Shown in pieces: positions 1 to 8,490 of a stretch of DNA of 61,535 nt. The notes below the pieces were generated by a model. The model did not search any database. It worked only from the letters and a program-made list of their open reading frames with translations, and was not told the origin of the DNA. How positions within the stretch are numbered: position 1 is the first letter of the stretch; every line of letters starts with the position of its first letter. The stretch comes from CAZXVW01 sp964644025. Its GTDB lineage: Bacteria; Acidobacteriota; Terriglobia; Bryobacterales; Bryobacteraceae. Where the stretch lies: contig CAZXVW010000003.1 in the NCBI GenBank assembly GCA_964644025.1, forward strand, positions 1 to 61,535, written 5' to 3'. A program made the translations under genes and the position numbers.

Positions 1-1
1 G

Positions 2-196
2 GGAGCGCTGAAGCCTTCCCCGGAGATCTACCGCGCGGCGGTCGCGCGCGCCGGGTGCCGTCCCGGTGAGTGCTTCTTTGTTGATGACGTAGCCGAGAAT
101 GTCGAGGCCGCCAGACGCGAGGGTCTGGACGGGGAGCAGTTCCTCTCCGCCGAGCGGTTGCGAGAGGATTTACGGCGGCGCGGGGTTCAGGTTTGA
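2..196 (+). CDS. HAD-superfamily hydrolase, C-terminal fragment
   Basis: The reading frame is open at the left edge of the window and gives the last 64 residues. KPSPEIY matches HAD motif III (the Lys), and FFVDDVAENVEAA matches motif IV (the acidic pair that binds Mg2+), followed by the usual LG/EGLDG-type helix. This layout is typical of subfamily IA phosphatases. The catalytic DxD motif I lies outside the window, so substrate cannot be judged. It converges on the BlaI-like gene with only 11 bp between stop codons. Confidence 0.8.
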   Translation, partial: GALKPSPEIYRAAVARAGCRPGECFFVDDVAENVEAARREGLDGEQFLSAERLREDLRRRGVQV

Positions 197-207
197 AGGC
201 GGGCGCT

Positions 208-606
208 TCAGAGCAGCTCGGGTTCCATGGGCTGGTCTTGTTCCGGTTCGATGGCGGGAGCGGGTTCCGGCGTGGGCTCCGGACGGTGGCCGAGGAAGGC
301 CAGCAGTTCCTCCCGGGAGCCATCAAAGAAAGAGTCGATCAAGGTTTGCACCGCCAGCCTGCGCAACTCCTGTTTGCCAACCAAGGGAGTGTAGAGGAAA
401 GAGCGGCCCTGTTTGCGGCGCTCGACGCGGCCGCGCTTGACCAGCCGGTCCAGGACCGTCATGACGGTGGTGTAGGCGAGATTGCGGTTTTCGGTAACGA
501 TTCCGCGCACGTCTTTGACGGTGCCGCGGCCGATCCGCCAGAGCGCTTTCAGACACTCCAGCTCCAGCGGCGGAGGGATGTCACGCGGCGAGCTGGATTT
601 CCGCAC
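208..606 (-). CDS. BlaI/MecI/CopY-family transcriptional repressor
   Basis: The 132-residue protein has the BlaI-type winged helix over about residues 10-90 (LELECLKALW, AYTTVMTVLDRLVKRG, SFLYTPL), then a Pro/Glu-rich tail. Family members repress beta-lactamase, copper or stress genes and are often inactivated by a membrane protease partner (BlaR1/M56). No such partner is visible here, although it could lie outside the window. The GTG start directly follows the TAA stop of the upstream exoribonuclease (TAAGTG), with GGGAG about 8 nt upstream, so the two are translationally coupled. Confidence 0.88.
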   Translation of the reverse strand: MRKSSSPRDIPPPLELECLKALWRIGRGTVKDVRGIVTENRNLAYTTVMTVLDRLVKRGRVERRKQGRSFLYTPLVGKQELRRLAVQTLIDSFFDGSREELLAFLGHRPEPTPEPAPAIEPEQDQPMEPELL

Positions 607-1695
607 TTAGGACTCCCGGCGGAGCGCCTCCTGAAGTCTCTCGCCAAACAAGGAGGCTTGTGATTTGCGCGCACCGCCGGCTTGCTCGGAGACCGCTACG
701 GCCGGCAAGCGCGCGTCCGGCGCCTCTTCTCCGGCACCGGCCAGATACTTGTCTTTCTTCAGCACGTACCGTTCGATCGGCTGGCTGTAGCTAGTCCAGC
801 ATCCTTCGACGAGCTGGTCTTTCTCGATCAGGGAGCGCATGTTCTCCATCTTCGAGTCCATGTTGTCGAGGTAGTGCAGCAGCAGCGCTTCCGGGAAGGC
901 GGGCAGCTTGGGGGAGCCGAACTCGAGCGCGCCGTGGTGGCTGATCACCATGTGTTCGATCAGCGTCCGCAAACGCGGCGGAAAGCCGGCAATGCCCTGA
1001 AGTTTTTCCCCGATGATTCGCAGCCCGATGACAATGTGGCCGAGGAGCTGACCGTCGCTGGTATAGCCGAAGCTGCGCCGGAAGGACAGCTCGTAAATCT
1101 TGCCGATGTCATGCAGCACCGCGCCGGCCAGCAGCAGATCCAGGTCCACGAACTTGTAGTGCCCGGCCGCCATCCGGCAAAGCGCGCACAACGACAGCAC
1201 GTGTTCGATCAGGCCCCCAAACCGGGCGTGATGCACGGATTTCGCCGCTGGGGCGCGCCGAAAGCGGCGGGCAATCTCCTCGTCTTCCAGCACAGCGTCG
1301 AGCAGGGCTTTGAGATGGGGATTGCCGACACCGGCCACGATCTCGCGCAGCTCGGCGAACATCTCTTCCGGGTCGCGGGCAGAGGCCGGGAAGAAGTCGG
1401 CGAAGTCCACTTCCGCTTCGTCCAGCCGCCGCAGCTTATGGATGGTGAACTGGGGCTTGTTCTGGTAGAGCTGGACGCGGCCCTTGGCGCTGACGAAATC
1501 GTCGCGGTCAAACGTGTCCATCACTTCGCGGACGTTATCCCACATCTTGGCATCGATTTCGCCGGTCTTGTCACTGAGAGACAGGGAGAGGTAAGGCTCG
1601 CCGGACTTCTTCTGGCGGATATCCTTGGATTGCACCAGGAAGGCGCCGCTCGCGTCCTGGTTCGGGCGGAGGTCGTTCACATAGACAGATTTCAT
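607..1695 (-). CDS. YhaM-like 3'-5' exoribonuclease (OB-fold plus HD domain)
   Basis: The 362-residue protein has an N-terminal OB-fold nucleic-acid-binding domain (about residues 10-95, with YLSLSLSDKTGEIDAKMWD) and an HD phosphohydrolase domain (about 155-320). In the HD domain HH..R, VLHDIGK and MVISHHG are the metal-binding motifs. This matches the Bacillus YhaM type, a 3'-5' exonuclease on RNA and ssDNA. The C-terminal 50 residues look disordered. It lies 10 bp downstream of the SurA-like gene and abuts the BlaI-like gene, so it is probably in the same minus-strand operon. Confidence 0.87.
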   Translation of the reverse strand: MKSVYVNDLRPNQDASGAFLVQSKDIRQKKSGEPYLSLSLSDKTGEIDAKMWDNVREVMDTFDRDDFVSAKGRVQLYQNKPQFTIHKLRRLDEAEVDFADFFPASARDPEEMFAELREIVAGVGNPHLKALLDAVLEDEEIARRFRRAPAAKSVHHARFGGLIEHVLSLCALCRMAAGHYKFVDLDLLLAGAVLHDIGKIYELSFRRSFGYTSDGQLLGHIVIGLRIIGEKLQGIAGFPPRLRTLIEHMVISHHGALEFGSPKLPAFPEALLLHYLDNMDSKMENMRSLIEKDQLVEGCWTSYSQPIERYVLKKDKYLAGAGEEAPDARLPAVAVSEQAGGARKSQASLFGERLQEALRRES

Positions 1696-1705
1696 GCCGC
1701 TGGGC

Positions 1706-2869
1706 TCATCGGGAGCTGCTCTTGGGATTCGCCTTGGTGCCGGGGATCGGAATGAGCCAGAGCAACCGTTTCCGGCGGGCTTTCCGAATAATCTCCTCCT
1801 TGCTCACGGTTTCCGGGGTGAGCTTGGCCGGGTCCATCCACTTGGTGTTCTTACCGGGCGCGGCGCCCGTATCCACGTAACCGTCCTTGATTTGCAGGAA
1901 GGCGTTTCGCCGGAGCTCGGTGAGATACTCGCGGACCTTCGGCTCGAACCGCGGCTCGAACAACTTGCCCGTAATCTCGTTTTCCACTTCCTCCAAGGGG
2001 GCCAGCCCGGCCTGGTGGTGGGCGATGACTTTCAGGATCAGAAAGCCGTTCTCCGTCCTGATCGGGTCCGTGACGTAGTTTTTCTCCTTATCCCAGATCA
2101 AATCCTCAATGTCCTTCTTCAAGTCTCCCTTTTTCCATCCGCCGAGGTCGCCGCCGTTACGCGCGGTGACGGCGTCGGAGTTCTCGCGAGCCAATTGGTC
2201 AAATTTCTCGCCCCGGCGGGCGCGGGCCACCAAGTCCTTGGCCTTCTTCTCGGCAGCCGCGATTTCGTCGCCCGTCTTGCCCTGGGTCGAAATCAGGATC
2301 TCGCGAAGAAAGACACGCTCGTCGCGGATGAAATCCTTCTTGTGCTCCTCGTAATACTTCTGGATTTCCTCCTTGGGGATCACGATGTGGCTGCCCACTT
2401 CCTGGCCGAGCACGCGCTGGGTCAGGAACCCGTTCTTGACCTCTTCCTTGAAATCCTCGAACCGCATGCCGGTTTGCTGCCGCACGAGTTCCGCGAACTT
2501 GTCCTGATCGGCGATCTTGTACTGGAGCATCAGATCAGCCATGTACTTACTGACGTCCTGATCGACGGTGATATCGAGTTGTTCGCCTCGCTGGATCAGC
2601 AGCAGGTGGTCAATCTGATCGCGCAGCAGGTTCGGTTCCCGTTCCTTGAGGATCCTTTCGATCTCCGCTTCCGGCGTTTTCCGCCGTTGGAGGTCGGCAA
2701 TCATTGTCTGGCGGGCGTGGTCCAGGTCTGTCCGGGTGATGATGGCGCCGTTGACCTTGGCGATGATCTCATCCAGTACTTCCGCCTTCGGCTTGGCGTC
2801 GGCGGCCGGCACGGGCCGCACGAACAACAGTGTCGTCCCGATGAGAATCCAGCCCTTCATAGTTTTCAT
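1706..2869 (-). CDS. SurA-like periplasmic peptidyl-prolyl isomerase/chaperone
   Basis: 387 residues. A cleavable signal peptide (about 1-22) is followed by a SurA N-terminal chaperone-like region (about 30-170, starting DEIIAKVNGAIITRTDL). One parvulin PpiC domain (about 190-300) contains LREILIST, FDQLARENSD and GGDLGGWKKGDL. The C-terminal tail is Lys/Arg-rich. The family folds outer-membrane proteins in the periplasm. The protein has one rotamase domain where E. coli SurA has two. It is 60 bp downstream of hom and 10 bp upstream of the exoribonuclease gene. Confidence 0.88.
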   Translation of the reverse strand: MKTMKGWILIGTTLLFVRPVPAADAKPKAEVLDEIIAKVNGAIITRTDLDHARQTMIADLQRRKTPEAEIERILKEREPNLLRDQIDHLLLIQRGEQLDITVDQDVSKYMADLMLQYKIADQDKFAELVRQQTGMRFEDFKEEVKNGFLTQRVLGQEVGSHIVIPKEEIQKYYEEHKKDFIRDERVFLREILISTQGKTGDEIAAAEKKAKDLVARARRGEKFDQLARENSDAVTARNGGDLGGWKKGDLKKDIEDLIWDKEKNYVTDPIRTENGFLILKVIAHHQAGLAPLEEVENEITGKLFEPRFEPKVREYLTELRRNAFLQIKDGYVDTGAAPGKNTKWMDPAKLTPETVSKEEIIRKARRKRLLWLIPIPGTKANPKSSSR

Positions 2870-2929
2870 TATCGGATAAGCGCCGGGCGGCTGCCACCGG
2901 CAGGGCCCGGCAGCGCCGGCATCGTTGGC

Positions 2930-4234
2930 TCAGAGGGTGGTCTCCATGGGCAGGGCGAGCGGCTCCTCTACCATGAAATCCAGATCCTTCATGGCCGCCA
3001 GCGCCTCCCGTACCGACATTTCCAGACTAGGCTCGACGGTGATGACAAACGGCAGGTTGTGCTTGTCCGCGCACGGAAGCTGTAAGACCGCGTCCAGGCT
3101 GATGTTCTGATCCGCGAGAATCTTTCCCAGCGCGGCAATGATTCCGGGGCGGTCCTTGACGCGGAAGCGGAGATAGAAGGCTTTCTTCTGGGAGGTGATG
3201 GGGATGGGCTTGTACTCGCCAAGGCGCTCGTGGGCAAACGGAGAAACCCGCTCCGGGCTCCCCCGGCGGATCTCGCGGGCGACGCGCATCAGGTCGCTGA
3301 CAACGGCCACGCCGGTGGCCCGGGGGCCGGCGCCCTGTCCGTAATAGAAGCTGTCGTCGCCGAAGTAGCCACGCACCCAGACGGCGTTGTAGACGCCCAG
3401 AACGTTGGCAAGGATGGTTCCCTTCGGAATCAGGGATGGGCGGACGGAAAGCGTGAGGCCCTCGGGGGTCTGGTGGGCGGCTGCCAGGAGGCGGATGGTG
3501 TAGCCGAGCCGGTCCGCGTACCGGAAATCCACCGGTCCAATCCGCCGGATTCCTTCCACGTAAATATCCGGGGGGGTGATCTTCTCCCCGAAGGCGAGGG
3601 CGGCCAGCAACGCCAGCTTCGAACGGGCGTCGAGGCCGTCGACGTCGGCGCTCGGGTCGGCCTCGGCGTAACCGCGGCGCTGCGCTTCGGCCAGTACAGC
3701 GCCGAAGCTGGTCCCCTTGCTCTCGATACCGGTGAGAATGTAGTTGCACGTGCCGTTCAAGATCCCGTACAGGGCGATGATGCGATCGCCCGAGATGCCT
3801 TCTCGGAGCACGGCGTGGATGGGGATGCCACCGGCCACGCTGGCTTCCATGGCCAGGTTGATGCCCGCCGCGATGGCCCGATCCCAGATCTCGGCGCCGC
3901 GAAGAGCCATCAGCTCCTTGTTGGCCGTCACCACGGATTTCTGGTTCGCGATCGCCGTCTCGATGATCTCGCTGGCGACGGTGGTGCCACCCACCAGCTC
4001 GACGACAATGTGCAGGTCGGGGCGGGAGACCAGCTCGCGCCAGTCATCGGTCCGGTCCACCTCACCCAGTTGCGGGGGGATCTGCTTGCTGGCGATGAGC
4101 AGATCACACACCGCCTTCACACGGAGGCGGAAGCCCAGCTTCAACTCAATCTGTTCAGCGTTTTCGGCCAGGATCCGCAGAGTGCCGCCCCCAATGTTGC
4201 CCAGTCCGACCACACCGACGTTAACTTCCCGCAT
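2930..4234 (-). CDS. hom: Homoserine dehydrogenase
   Basis: Reduces aspartate semialdehyde to homoserine for threonine/methionine synthesis. The 434-residue protein has an N-terminal Rossmann motif (GLGNIGGGTL, about 10-20), the catalytic domain (NGTCNYILT, EADPSADVDGLDARSKLALLA) and a C-terminal ACT domain (about 350-425, YLRFRVKDRPGIIAALG) that normally gives threonine feedback control. The ATG is only 8 nt downstream of a perfect TATAAT on the same strand, which suggests a leaderless transcript. It is the first gene of the minus-strand run ending at the BlaI-like gene. Confidence 0.95.
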   Translation of the reverse strand: MREVNVGVVGLGNIGGGTLRILAENAEQIELKLGFRLRVKAVCDLLIASKQIPPQLGEVDRTDDWRELVSRPDLHIVVELVGGTTVASEIIETAIANQKSVVTANKELMALRGAEIWDRAIAAGINLAMEASVAGGIPIHAVLREGISGDRIIALYGILNGTCNYILTGIESKGTSFGAVLAEAQRRGYAEADPSADVDGLDARSKLALLAALAFGEKITPPDIYVEGIRRIGPVDFRYADRLGYTIRLLAAAHQTPEGLTLSVRPSLIPKGTILANVLGVYNAVWVRGYFGDDSFYYGQGAGPRATGVAVVSDLMRVAREIRRGSPERVSPFAHERLGEYKPIPITSQKKAFYLRFRVKDRPGIIAALGKILADQNISLDAVLQLPCADKHNLPFVITVEPSLEMSVREALAAMKDLDFMVEEPLALPMETTL

Positions 4235-4242
4235 AACAGGCC

Positions 4243-4248
4243 ATTATA
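4243..4248 (-). promoter_or_regulatory. -10 element of hom, positioned for leaderless transcription
   Basis: Read on the minus strand this is a perfect TATAAT, separated from the hom ATG (4234) by 8 nt. Transcription would start at or within 1-2 nt of the A of the ATG. No good -35 box is present at 17 nt spacing (ATCAGC), so the assignment rests on the -10 alone. Confidence 0.45.
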
Positions 4249-4299
4249 GCCAGTCGGGGGTGGGGGCTGATTCGCGCCGGCCACCAGCGGCGAGAACTC

Positions 4300-6567
4300 A
4301 TGACAGAGGCTGAGGTGCCGATGAGAGCAGGAAGGGGGCCGTTGCCATCGGGGCTCCCCTCCCAGCCCGGCGCCCGGGCGCCGAGCGGGTGGACGTCGAG
4401 GAAACTCGAGGTGCGCAGCAAGCCGGACAAACTGAGCCAGAAGGCGGCGCTCGCCCGTGATGATGGCGGGAACAAGCAGGCCGAGGAACGCGTTGGGGCG
4501 GAAGCGGCCAGGCTGGCGGCCATGATCTCCGGCATGGAAGAGGGGGTGGTGTTCGCCGACGCGGACAACAAGGTCACCGAGGTGAATGACTTCTTCTGCC
4601 GCTTCGTCGGCCGGGACCGTTCGGCGATCCTGGGCCGGGGGATCGAGTCCTTCCACGAAGGGGAGACGCGCCGGCGCATCCTGGACCGGATCGAGCGCTT
4701 CCGGGCCGAGCCGGCGGCGGAGCCGTTTCTGCTGGAGCGGCGTTTTGGCAACGCGGACGTGATGCTGCGGATGCAGCCGATTTACCGCGACGGGGCCTAT
4801 GACGGCGTCCTGCTGAACGTGATCGACGTCAGCGAGCTGGTCGCGGCGCGCCGGCGGGCGGAGGCGGCGCGAGCGGCAGCCGAAGCGGCGAACGCAGAGC
4901 TGGAAAGGGCGATTGCGCGGGCGAGCAAGCTGACCATCGAGGCCGAGGAGGCGCGCCGGCAGGCCCGGACGGCGAACCGGGCGAAGAGCGAGTTCCTGGC
5001 CAATATGAGCCATGAAATCCGCACGCCGTTGAATGGCGTCCTCGGCATGGTGACCCTGCTGCTGGATACGGAGCTGAGCGCCGAGCAGCGGGAATACGCC
5101 GAAACGGCGCGGATGGCGGGCGAGGCGCTGCTGACGCTGATCAACGACATTCTGGATTTCTCGAAGATCGAAGCGGAAAAGGTGGAATTTGAGACGGTCG
5201 ACTTCGATTTGCGGAAGGTGGTCGCCGAAGCGGTCGAAATCACCGCGCCCGGGGCCGGAGCGAAGGGTCTGGAACTGGCATACCTGATCGAGCCGGACGT
5301 GCCGTTTGCTGTGCGCGGCGACCCGGGGCGGTTACGCCAGATCCTGCTTAACCTAGTCAACAATGCCATCAAGTTCACCGAGCAGGGCGAAGTGGTTGTC
5401 CGGGTTACGCTGGATGAGGAAGCCGACCCTGGGGCCACCGTCCGGTTTGCCGTGACGGACACGGGCATCGGGATTCCGCGGGATCAGCGGGGCCGCCTAT
5501 TTCAATCCTTCTCTCAGGCAGACGCCTCCATCACCCGGCGCCACGGGGGCACCGGTCTGGGGCTGGCGATCTCGAAGCGCCTGGCCGAGGGGATGGGAGG
5601 AGAAATCGGTGTTGAGAGCGAGGAGGGGAAAGGCTCCACGTTCTGGTTCACCGTGGTGCTGGCAAAGCAAGCCGAGCGCAGGCAGGGCTCGCGGGCGGCG
5701 CCGGCCGAGATCCGGCAAAAGCGTATCCTGGCGGTGGATGACAACGCGACCAACCGCCGGATTCTTTCGGCCTACCTGGCGCAGTGGGGCTGTCCGCATC
5801 AGACGGCGGCCGACGGGGAAGAGGCGCTCGAGCTGTTGCGCCAAGCAGCCGCCGAAGGCCGTCCATTCGATCTGGCTTTGGTGGACATGATGATGCCCGG
5901 GATGGACGGCGAGGAACTTGGCCGGGCCGTCAAGACAGACCCGGCGATCCGGAACACGCGGCTGGTGATGCTGACCTCACTCGTGCAGCGGGGTGAGGCG
6001 GCCCACGTTGAGGAGGCCGGTTTCGCTGGCTACCTGATCAAGCCCGTCAAACCCTCCTTGTTGTTTGACTGTCTGCTGGCCGTACTCGGCGGGGAGGCGA
6101 GCGGGGCGGAGGGGCGTGCCCCGGCGAGCCTGGTGACGCGCCAGCGGCTGGCTGAGGAGGCGCCGGGTGGGAAGCAGAAGCACCGCCAGCCCCGCGTGTT
6201 GCTGGCCGAGGACAACCTGGTCAACCAGAAGGTGGCCACGAGGCTGCTCGAAAGGCTCGGTTGTTCTGCCGAGGTAGCCGCCAACGGTCGCGAGGCGGCG
6301 GAGGCGCTCGAGAGATCAGACTATGACCTGGTGCTGATGGATTGCCAGATGCCAGAGATGGACGGCTTCGAGGCCGCGGCCCGCATCCGGAGCATGGAAG
6401 GCAGGGGGCGCACGCCGATCATCGCCATGACCGCCTCCGGGATGGAAGGCGATCGAGAAAGATGCATCGCGGCGGGAATGAACGATTACATCGCCAAGCC
6501 GGTTTCCCGCCGGGCGCTCGGCCAGGTGCTGAAGAAGTGGCTCGGTGAAGCCCCGACTCTCCGGTGA
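4300..6567 (+). CDS. Hybrid sensor histidine kinase with two receiver domains
   Basis: 755 residues, no membrane segment, so probably cytoplasmic. Order: a PAS domain (about 70-180), a coiled-coil linker rich in Ala/Arg (180-228), a HisKA domain with phosphoacceptor His238 (NMSHEIRTPLNGV), a HATPase domain (NLVNNAIKFTEQG, VTDTGIGIP, GTGLGLAIS), receiver 1 (phosphoacceptor Asp529 in LVDMMMPGMDG) and receiver 2 (Asp681 in LMDCQMPEMDG). There is no HPt domain or cognate DNA-binding regulator nearby, so the phosphorelay output is unknown. The start is uncertain: ATG 4300 or ATG 4321, neither with a strong ribosome-binding site; the first 60 residues are low-complexity. Confidence 0.92.
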   Translation: MTEAEVPMRAGRGPLPSGLPSQPGARAPSGWTSRKLEVRSKPDKLSQKAALARDDGGNKQAEERVGAEAARLAAMISGMEEGVVFADADNKVTEVNDFFCRFVGRDRSAILGRGIESFHEGETRRRILDRIERFRAEPAAEPFLLERRFGNADVMLRMQPIYRDGAYDGVLLNVIDVSELVAARRRAEAARAAAEAANAELERAIARASKLTIEAEEARRQARTANRAKSEFLANMSHEIRTPLNGVLGMVTLLLDTELSAEQREYAETARMAGEALLTLINDILDFSKIEAEKVEFETVDFDLRKVVAEAVEITAPGAGAKGLELAYLIEPDVPFAVRGDPGRLRQILLNLVNNAIKFTEQGEVVVRVTLDEEADPGATVRFAVTDTGIGIPRDQRGRLFQSFSQADASITRRHGGTGLGLAISKRLAEGMGGEIGVESEEGKGSTFWFTVVLAKQAERRQGSRAAPAEIRQKRILAVDDNATNRRILSAYLAQWGCPHQTAADGEEALELLRQAAAEGRPFDLALVDMMMPGMDGEELGRAVKTDPAIRNTRLVMLTSLVQRGEAAHVEEAGFAGYLIKPVKPSLLFDCLLAVLGGEASGAEGRAPASLVTRQRLAEEAPGGKQKHRQPRVLLAEDNLVNQKVATRLLERLGCSAEVAANGREAAEALERSDYDLVLMDCQMPEMDGFEAAARIRSMEGRGRTPIIAMTASGMEGDRERCIAAGMNDYIAKPVSRRALGQVLKKWLGEAPTLR

Positions 6568-6601
6568 GCGGCGCGTCTGGCTATGATAGCAGTCAGAGGT
6601 C

Positions 6602-6907
6602 ATGAAACGCGTGATTCCCATGGCCGCGATTGCGCTGGTTTCGATGCTGCCGCTGGCGTCGCAGAAACCGGCCCGGGAGCCGAGGTTCGGGCGCCTTCCT
6701 GATGGCCGTTCGCAAGCCGAAGCGATCCTCCAGGCGGACCACGAAAAGTCCTTGAAAGACGTGGCTGAGCTGGTAAAGCTTTCCAGGCAACTGCAGGAGG
6801 AACTGGAGAAGAACGATCACCACGTTCTGTCGGTTTCCGCGGTGCGAACCGCCGAGAAGATTGAGAAGCTCGCCAAGCGCATCAAGAACCGGCTGAAGCG
6901 GTATTGA
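6602..6907 (+). CDS. Small exported hypothetical protein
   Basis: 101 residues: a short signal peptide (MKRVIPMAAIALVSMLPLAS) followed by a charged, helical region (about 38-101) with a basic C-terminus (KRIKNRLKRY). I recognise no family. Start ATG 6602 is preceded by GAGGTC and, 14 nt upstream, by TATGAT (6582-6587), which could be a -10 box; no -35 is evident. It lies 34 bp after the hybrid kinase, but periplasmic location makes a direct role in its phosphorelay unlikely. Confidence 0.65.
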   Translation: MKRVIPMAAIALVSMLPLASQKPAREPRFGRLPDGRSQAEAILQADHEKSLKDVAELVKLSRQLQEELEKNDHHVLSVSAVRTAEKIEKLAKRIKNRLKRY

Positions 6908-6977
6908 GCTGTCCCCGGCCCGGTGGCGAATGCCTCACGGCCGCGGCCGGTGTCTGTGCCGGCCCTCGCGGGCCATG

Positions 6978-6986
6978 TGGTAATCT
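6978..6986 (+). promoter_or_regulatory. Extended -10 promoter upstream of pyrR
   Basis: TG-G-TAATCT forms an extended -10 element. The expected transcription start (about 6993) leaves an untranslated leader of only about 18 nt before the pyrR ATG at 7011. There is no recognisable -35 at 17 nt (GCCGGC). Upstream, 6961-6974 is a small GC-rich hairpin (GGCCC TCGC GGGCC). Confidence 0.3.
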
Positions 6987-7010
6987 GGAGCGTTCGGCCC
7001 GAGCGGCTTT

Positions 7011-7568
7011 ATGAGCCCGGTCATTGAAAAAGCGCAGTTGATGAGCGCGTCCGAGATTGACCGCACTCTGGTGCGGCTGGCGCACGAGATCCTGGAAAAA
7101 ACAGAGGATTTGGGAAAGCTCGCCTTCATTGGCATCCGCCGGCGCGGCGTTCCGATCGCGCACCGGCTGGCGGCGAAGATCCAATCCATTGAAAAGAAGC
7201 CAGTCCGGGTCGGGGTTCTGGACATCCGCCTTTACCGGGACGACCTATCGGCCATCGCCACCCAGCCGGTAGTTAACGCGACTGAGATCCCGTTTCCGGT
7301 CACCGGGCTGGACATCATTTTGACCGATGACGTTCTCTATACGGGACGGACGATCCGCGCGGCTCTGAACGCGCTGTTCGATCACGGGCGGCCGGACCGG
7401 GTGCAACTGCTGACGCTGATTGACCGCGGGCACCGGGAACTGCCGATCGAGGCGCGCTACGTGGGCCGGGAAATCCCGACGAGCAAACAAGAGACCGTCG
7501 AGGTGAAGCTGGCCGAAATCGATGGAGAGGAGAAGGTGGTTCTCGTGGAGAAGCGCCCCGAATCCTGA
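7011..7568 (+). CDS. pyrR: PyrR, pyrimidine operon regulator / uracil phosphoribosyltransferase
   Basis: The 185-residue protein has the type I phosphoribosyltransferase fold. The PRPP-binding loop is in IILTDDVLYTGRTIRAAL, and IGIRRRGVPIA and LTLIDRGHRELPI are typical PyrR segments. In Bacillus PyrR binds pyr mRNA to control attenuation and has weak UPRTase activity. It is first in a pyrR-pyrB-pyrC operon (11 bp to pyrB). The leader predicted from the upstream -10 element is too short for a classic attenuator. Confidence 0.95.
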   Translation: MSPVIEKAQLMSASEIDRTLVRLAHEILEKTEDLGKLAFIGIRRRGVPIAHRLAAKIQSIEKKPVRVGVLDIRLYRDDLSAIATQPVVNATEIPFPVTGLDIILTDDVLYTGRTIRAALNALFDHGRPDRVQLLTLIDRGHRELPIEARYVGREIPTSKQETVEVKLAEIDGEEKVVLVEKRPES

Positions 7569-7579
7569 GGGAGTGAAGC

Positions 7580-8488
7580 ATGCCTGCCGGACTGCTTGGT
7601 ACCGAAGATCTGACCCGCGAAGAGATCGAAGCTATTTTGACCCGCGCCAGGGATTTCCAGCCGGTGCAGCGCCAGGCCTTTAAGCGCATGGACACGCTGC
7701 GCGGCAAGATGGTGGTGAATCTGTTCCTGGAGCCGTCCACCCGCACGCGCACCAGTTTCGAAATCGCCGCCCGGCGCCTGGGAGGCGACGTGGTGAGCAT
7801 CAGCGGGGTTGGTTCGAGCCTGTCGAAGGGGGAATCGCTGGTGGATACGCTGAACACGCTGGCCGCCATGCGGCCCAACGCGATCGTCATGCGTCACAAA
7901 GCGTCGGGAGCGCCGCATTTCCTGGCCCGGCACCTGGACATCCCGATCATCAATGCCGGCGACGGCACCCACGAACACCCCACCCAGGCGTTGCTGGACG
8001 CCCGTACCATCCTCGACCGGAAAGAAACGCTGGAGGGACTCCGGGTGACCATCATCGGTGACATCGTGCACAGCCGCGTGGCGCGTTCGAACATCTACCT
8101 GCTGTCGAAGTTCGGCGTGGACATCGTGCTGTGCGGTCCGGCGCCCCTGGTGCCGCAGGAACTGGCCGAGATCGCACCCGGGGTTACGATCCAGTATGAT
8201 ATGCGGCGTGCGATCAAGGACGCCGACGTCATCATGATGCTGCGCGTGCAGCTCGAGCGGCAGCACGAGACCAACTTTCCCCGGAGTGAATATTTCACCT
8301 TCTACGGCCTGCGCCTCGAGCACATTGAGCTGGCGAGGCCGGATGTCTTTGTGATGCATCCCGGCCCGATCAATCGCGGCCGGGAGATCGCCTCCGAGGT
8401 GGCCGACTCACAGCGGTCGGTGATTCTCAACCAGGTGGAGAACGGCGTCGCCGTACGGATGGCGGTGCTGGAGCGGATTTTGGGCTAG
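7580..8488 (+). CDS. pyrB: Aspartate carbamoyltransferase catalytic subunit
   Basis: Condenses carbamoyl phosphate with aspartate, the second step of pyrimidine synthesis. The 302-residue length is normal. The carbamoyl-phosphate motif is EPSTRTRTSFE (about 50-60); other family motifs are SLSKGESLVDT, GDGTHEHPTQALLD and HPGPINRGREI. A GAGGGAGTG sequence precedes the ATG. No pyrI regulatory subunit is present. The gene ends 2 bp before pyrC. Confidence 0.97.
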   Translation: MPAGLLGTEDLTREEIEAILTRARDFQPVQRQAFKRMDTLRGKMVVNLFLEPSTRTRTSFEIAARRLGGDVVSISGVGSSLSKGESLVDTLNTLAAMRPNAIVMRHKASGAPHFLARHLDIPIINAGDGTHEHPTQALLDARTILDRKETLEGLRVTIIGDIVHSRVARSNIYLLSKFGVDIVLCGPAPLVPQELAEIAPGVTIQYDMRRAIKDADVIMMLRVQLERQHETNFPRSEYFTFYGLRLEHIELARPDVFVMHPGPINRGREIASEVADSQRSVILNQVENGVAVRMAVLERILG

Positions 8489-8490
8489 CC

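Noticed and set aside
682..1755. Plus-strand frame of 357 codons
   Set aside because: Antisense to the YhaM-like gene, no family resemblance.
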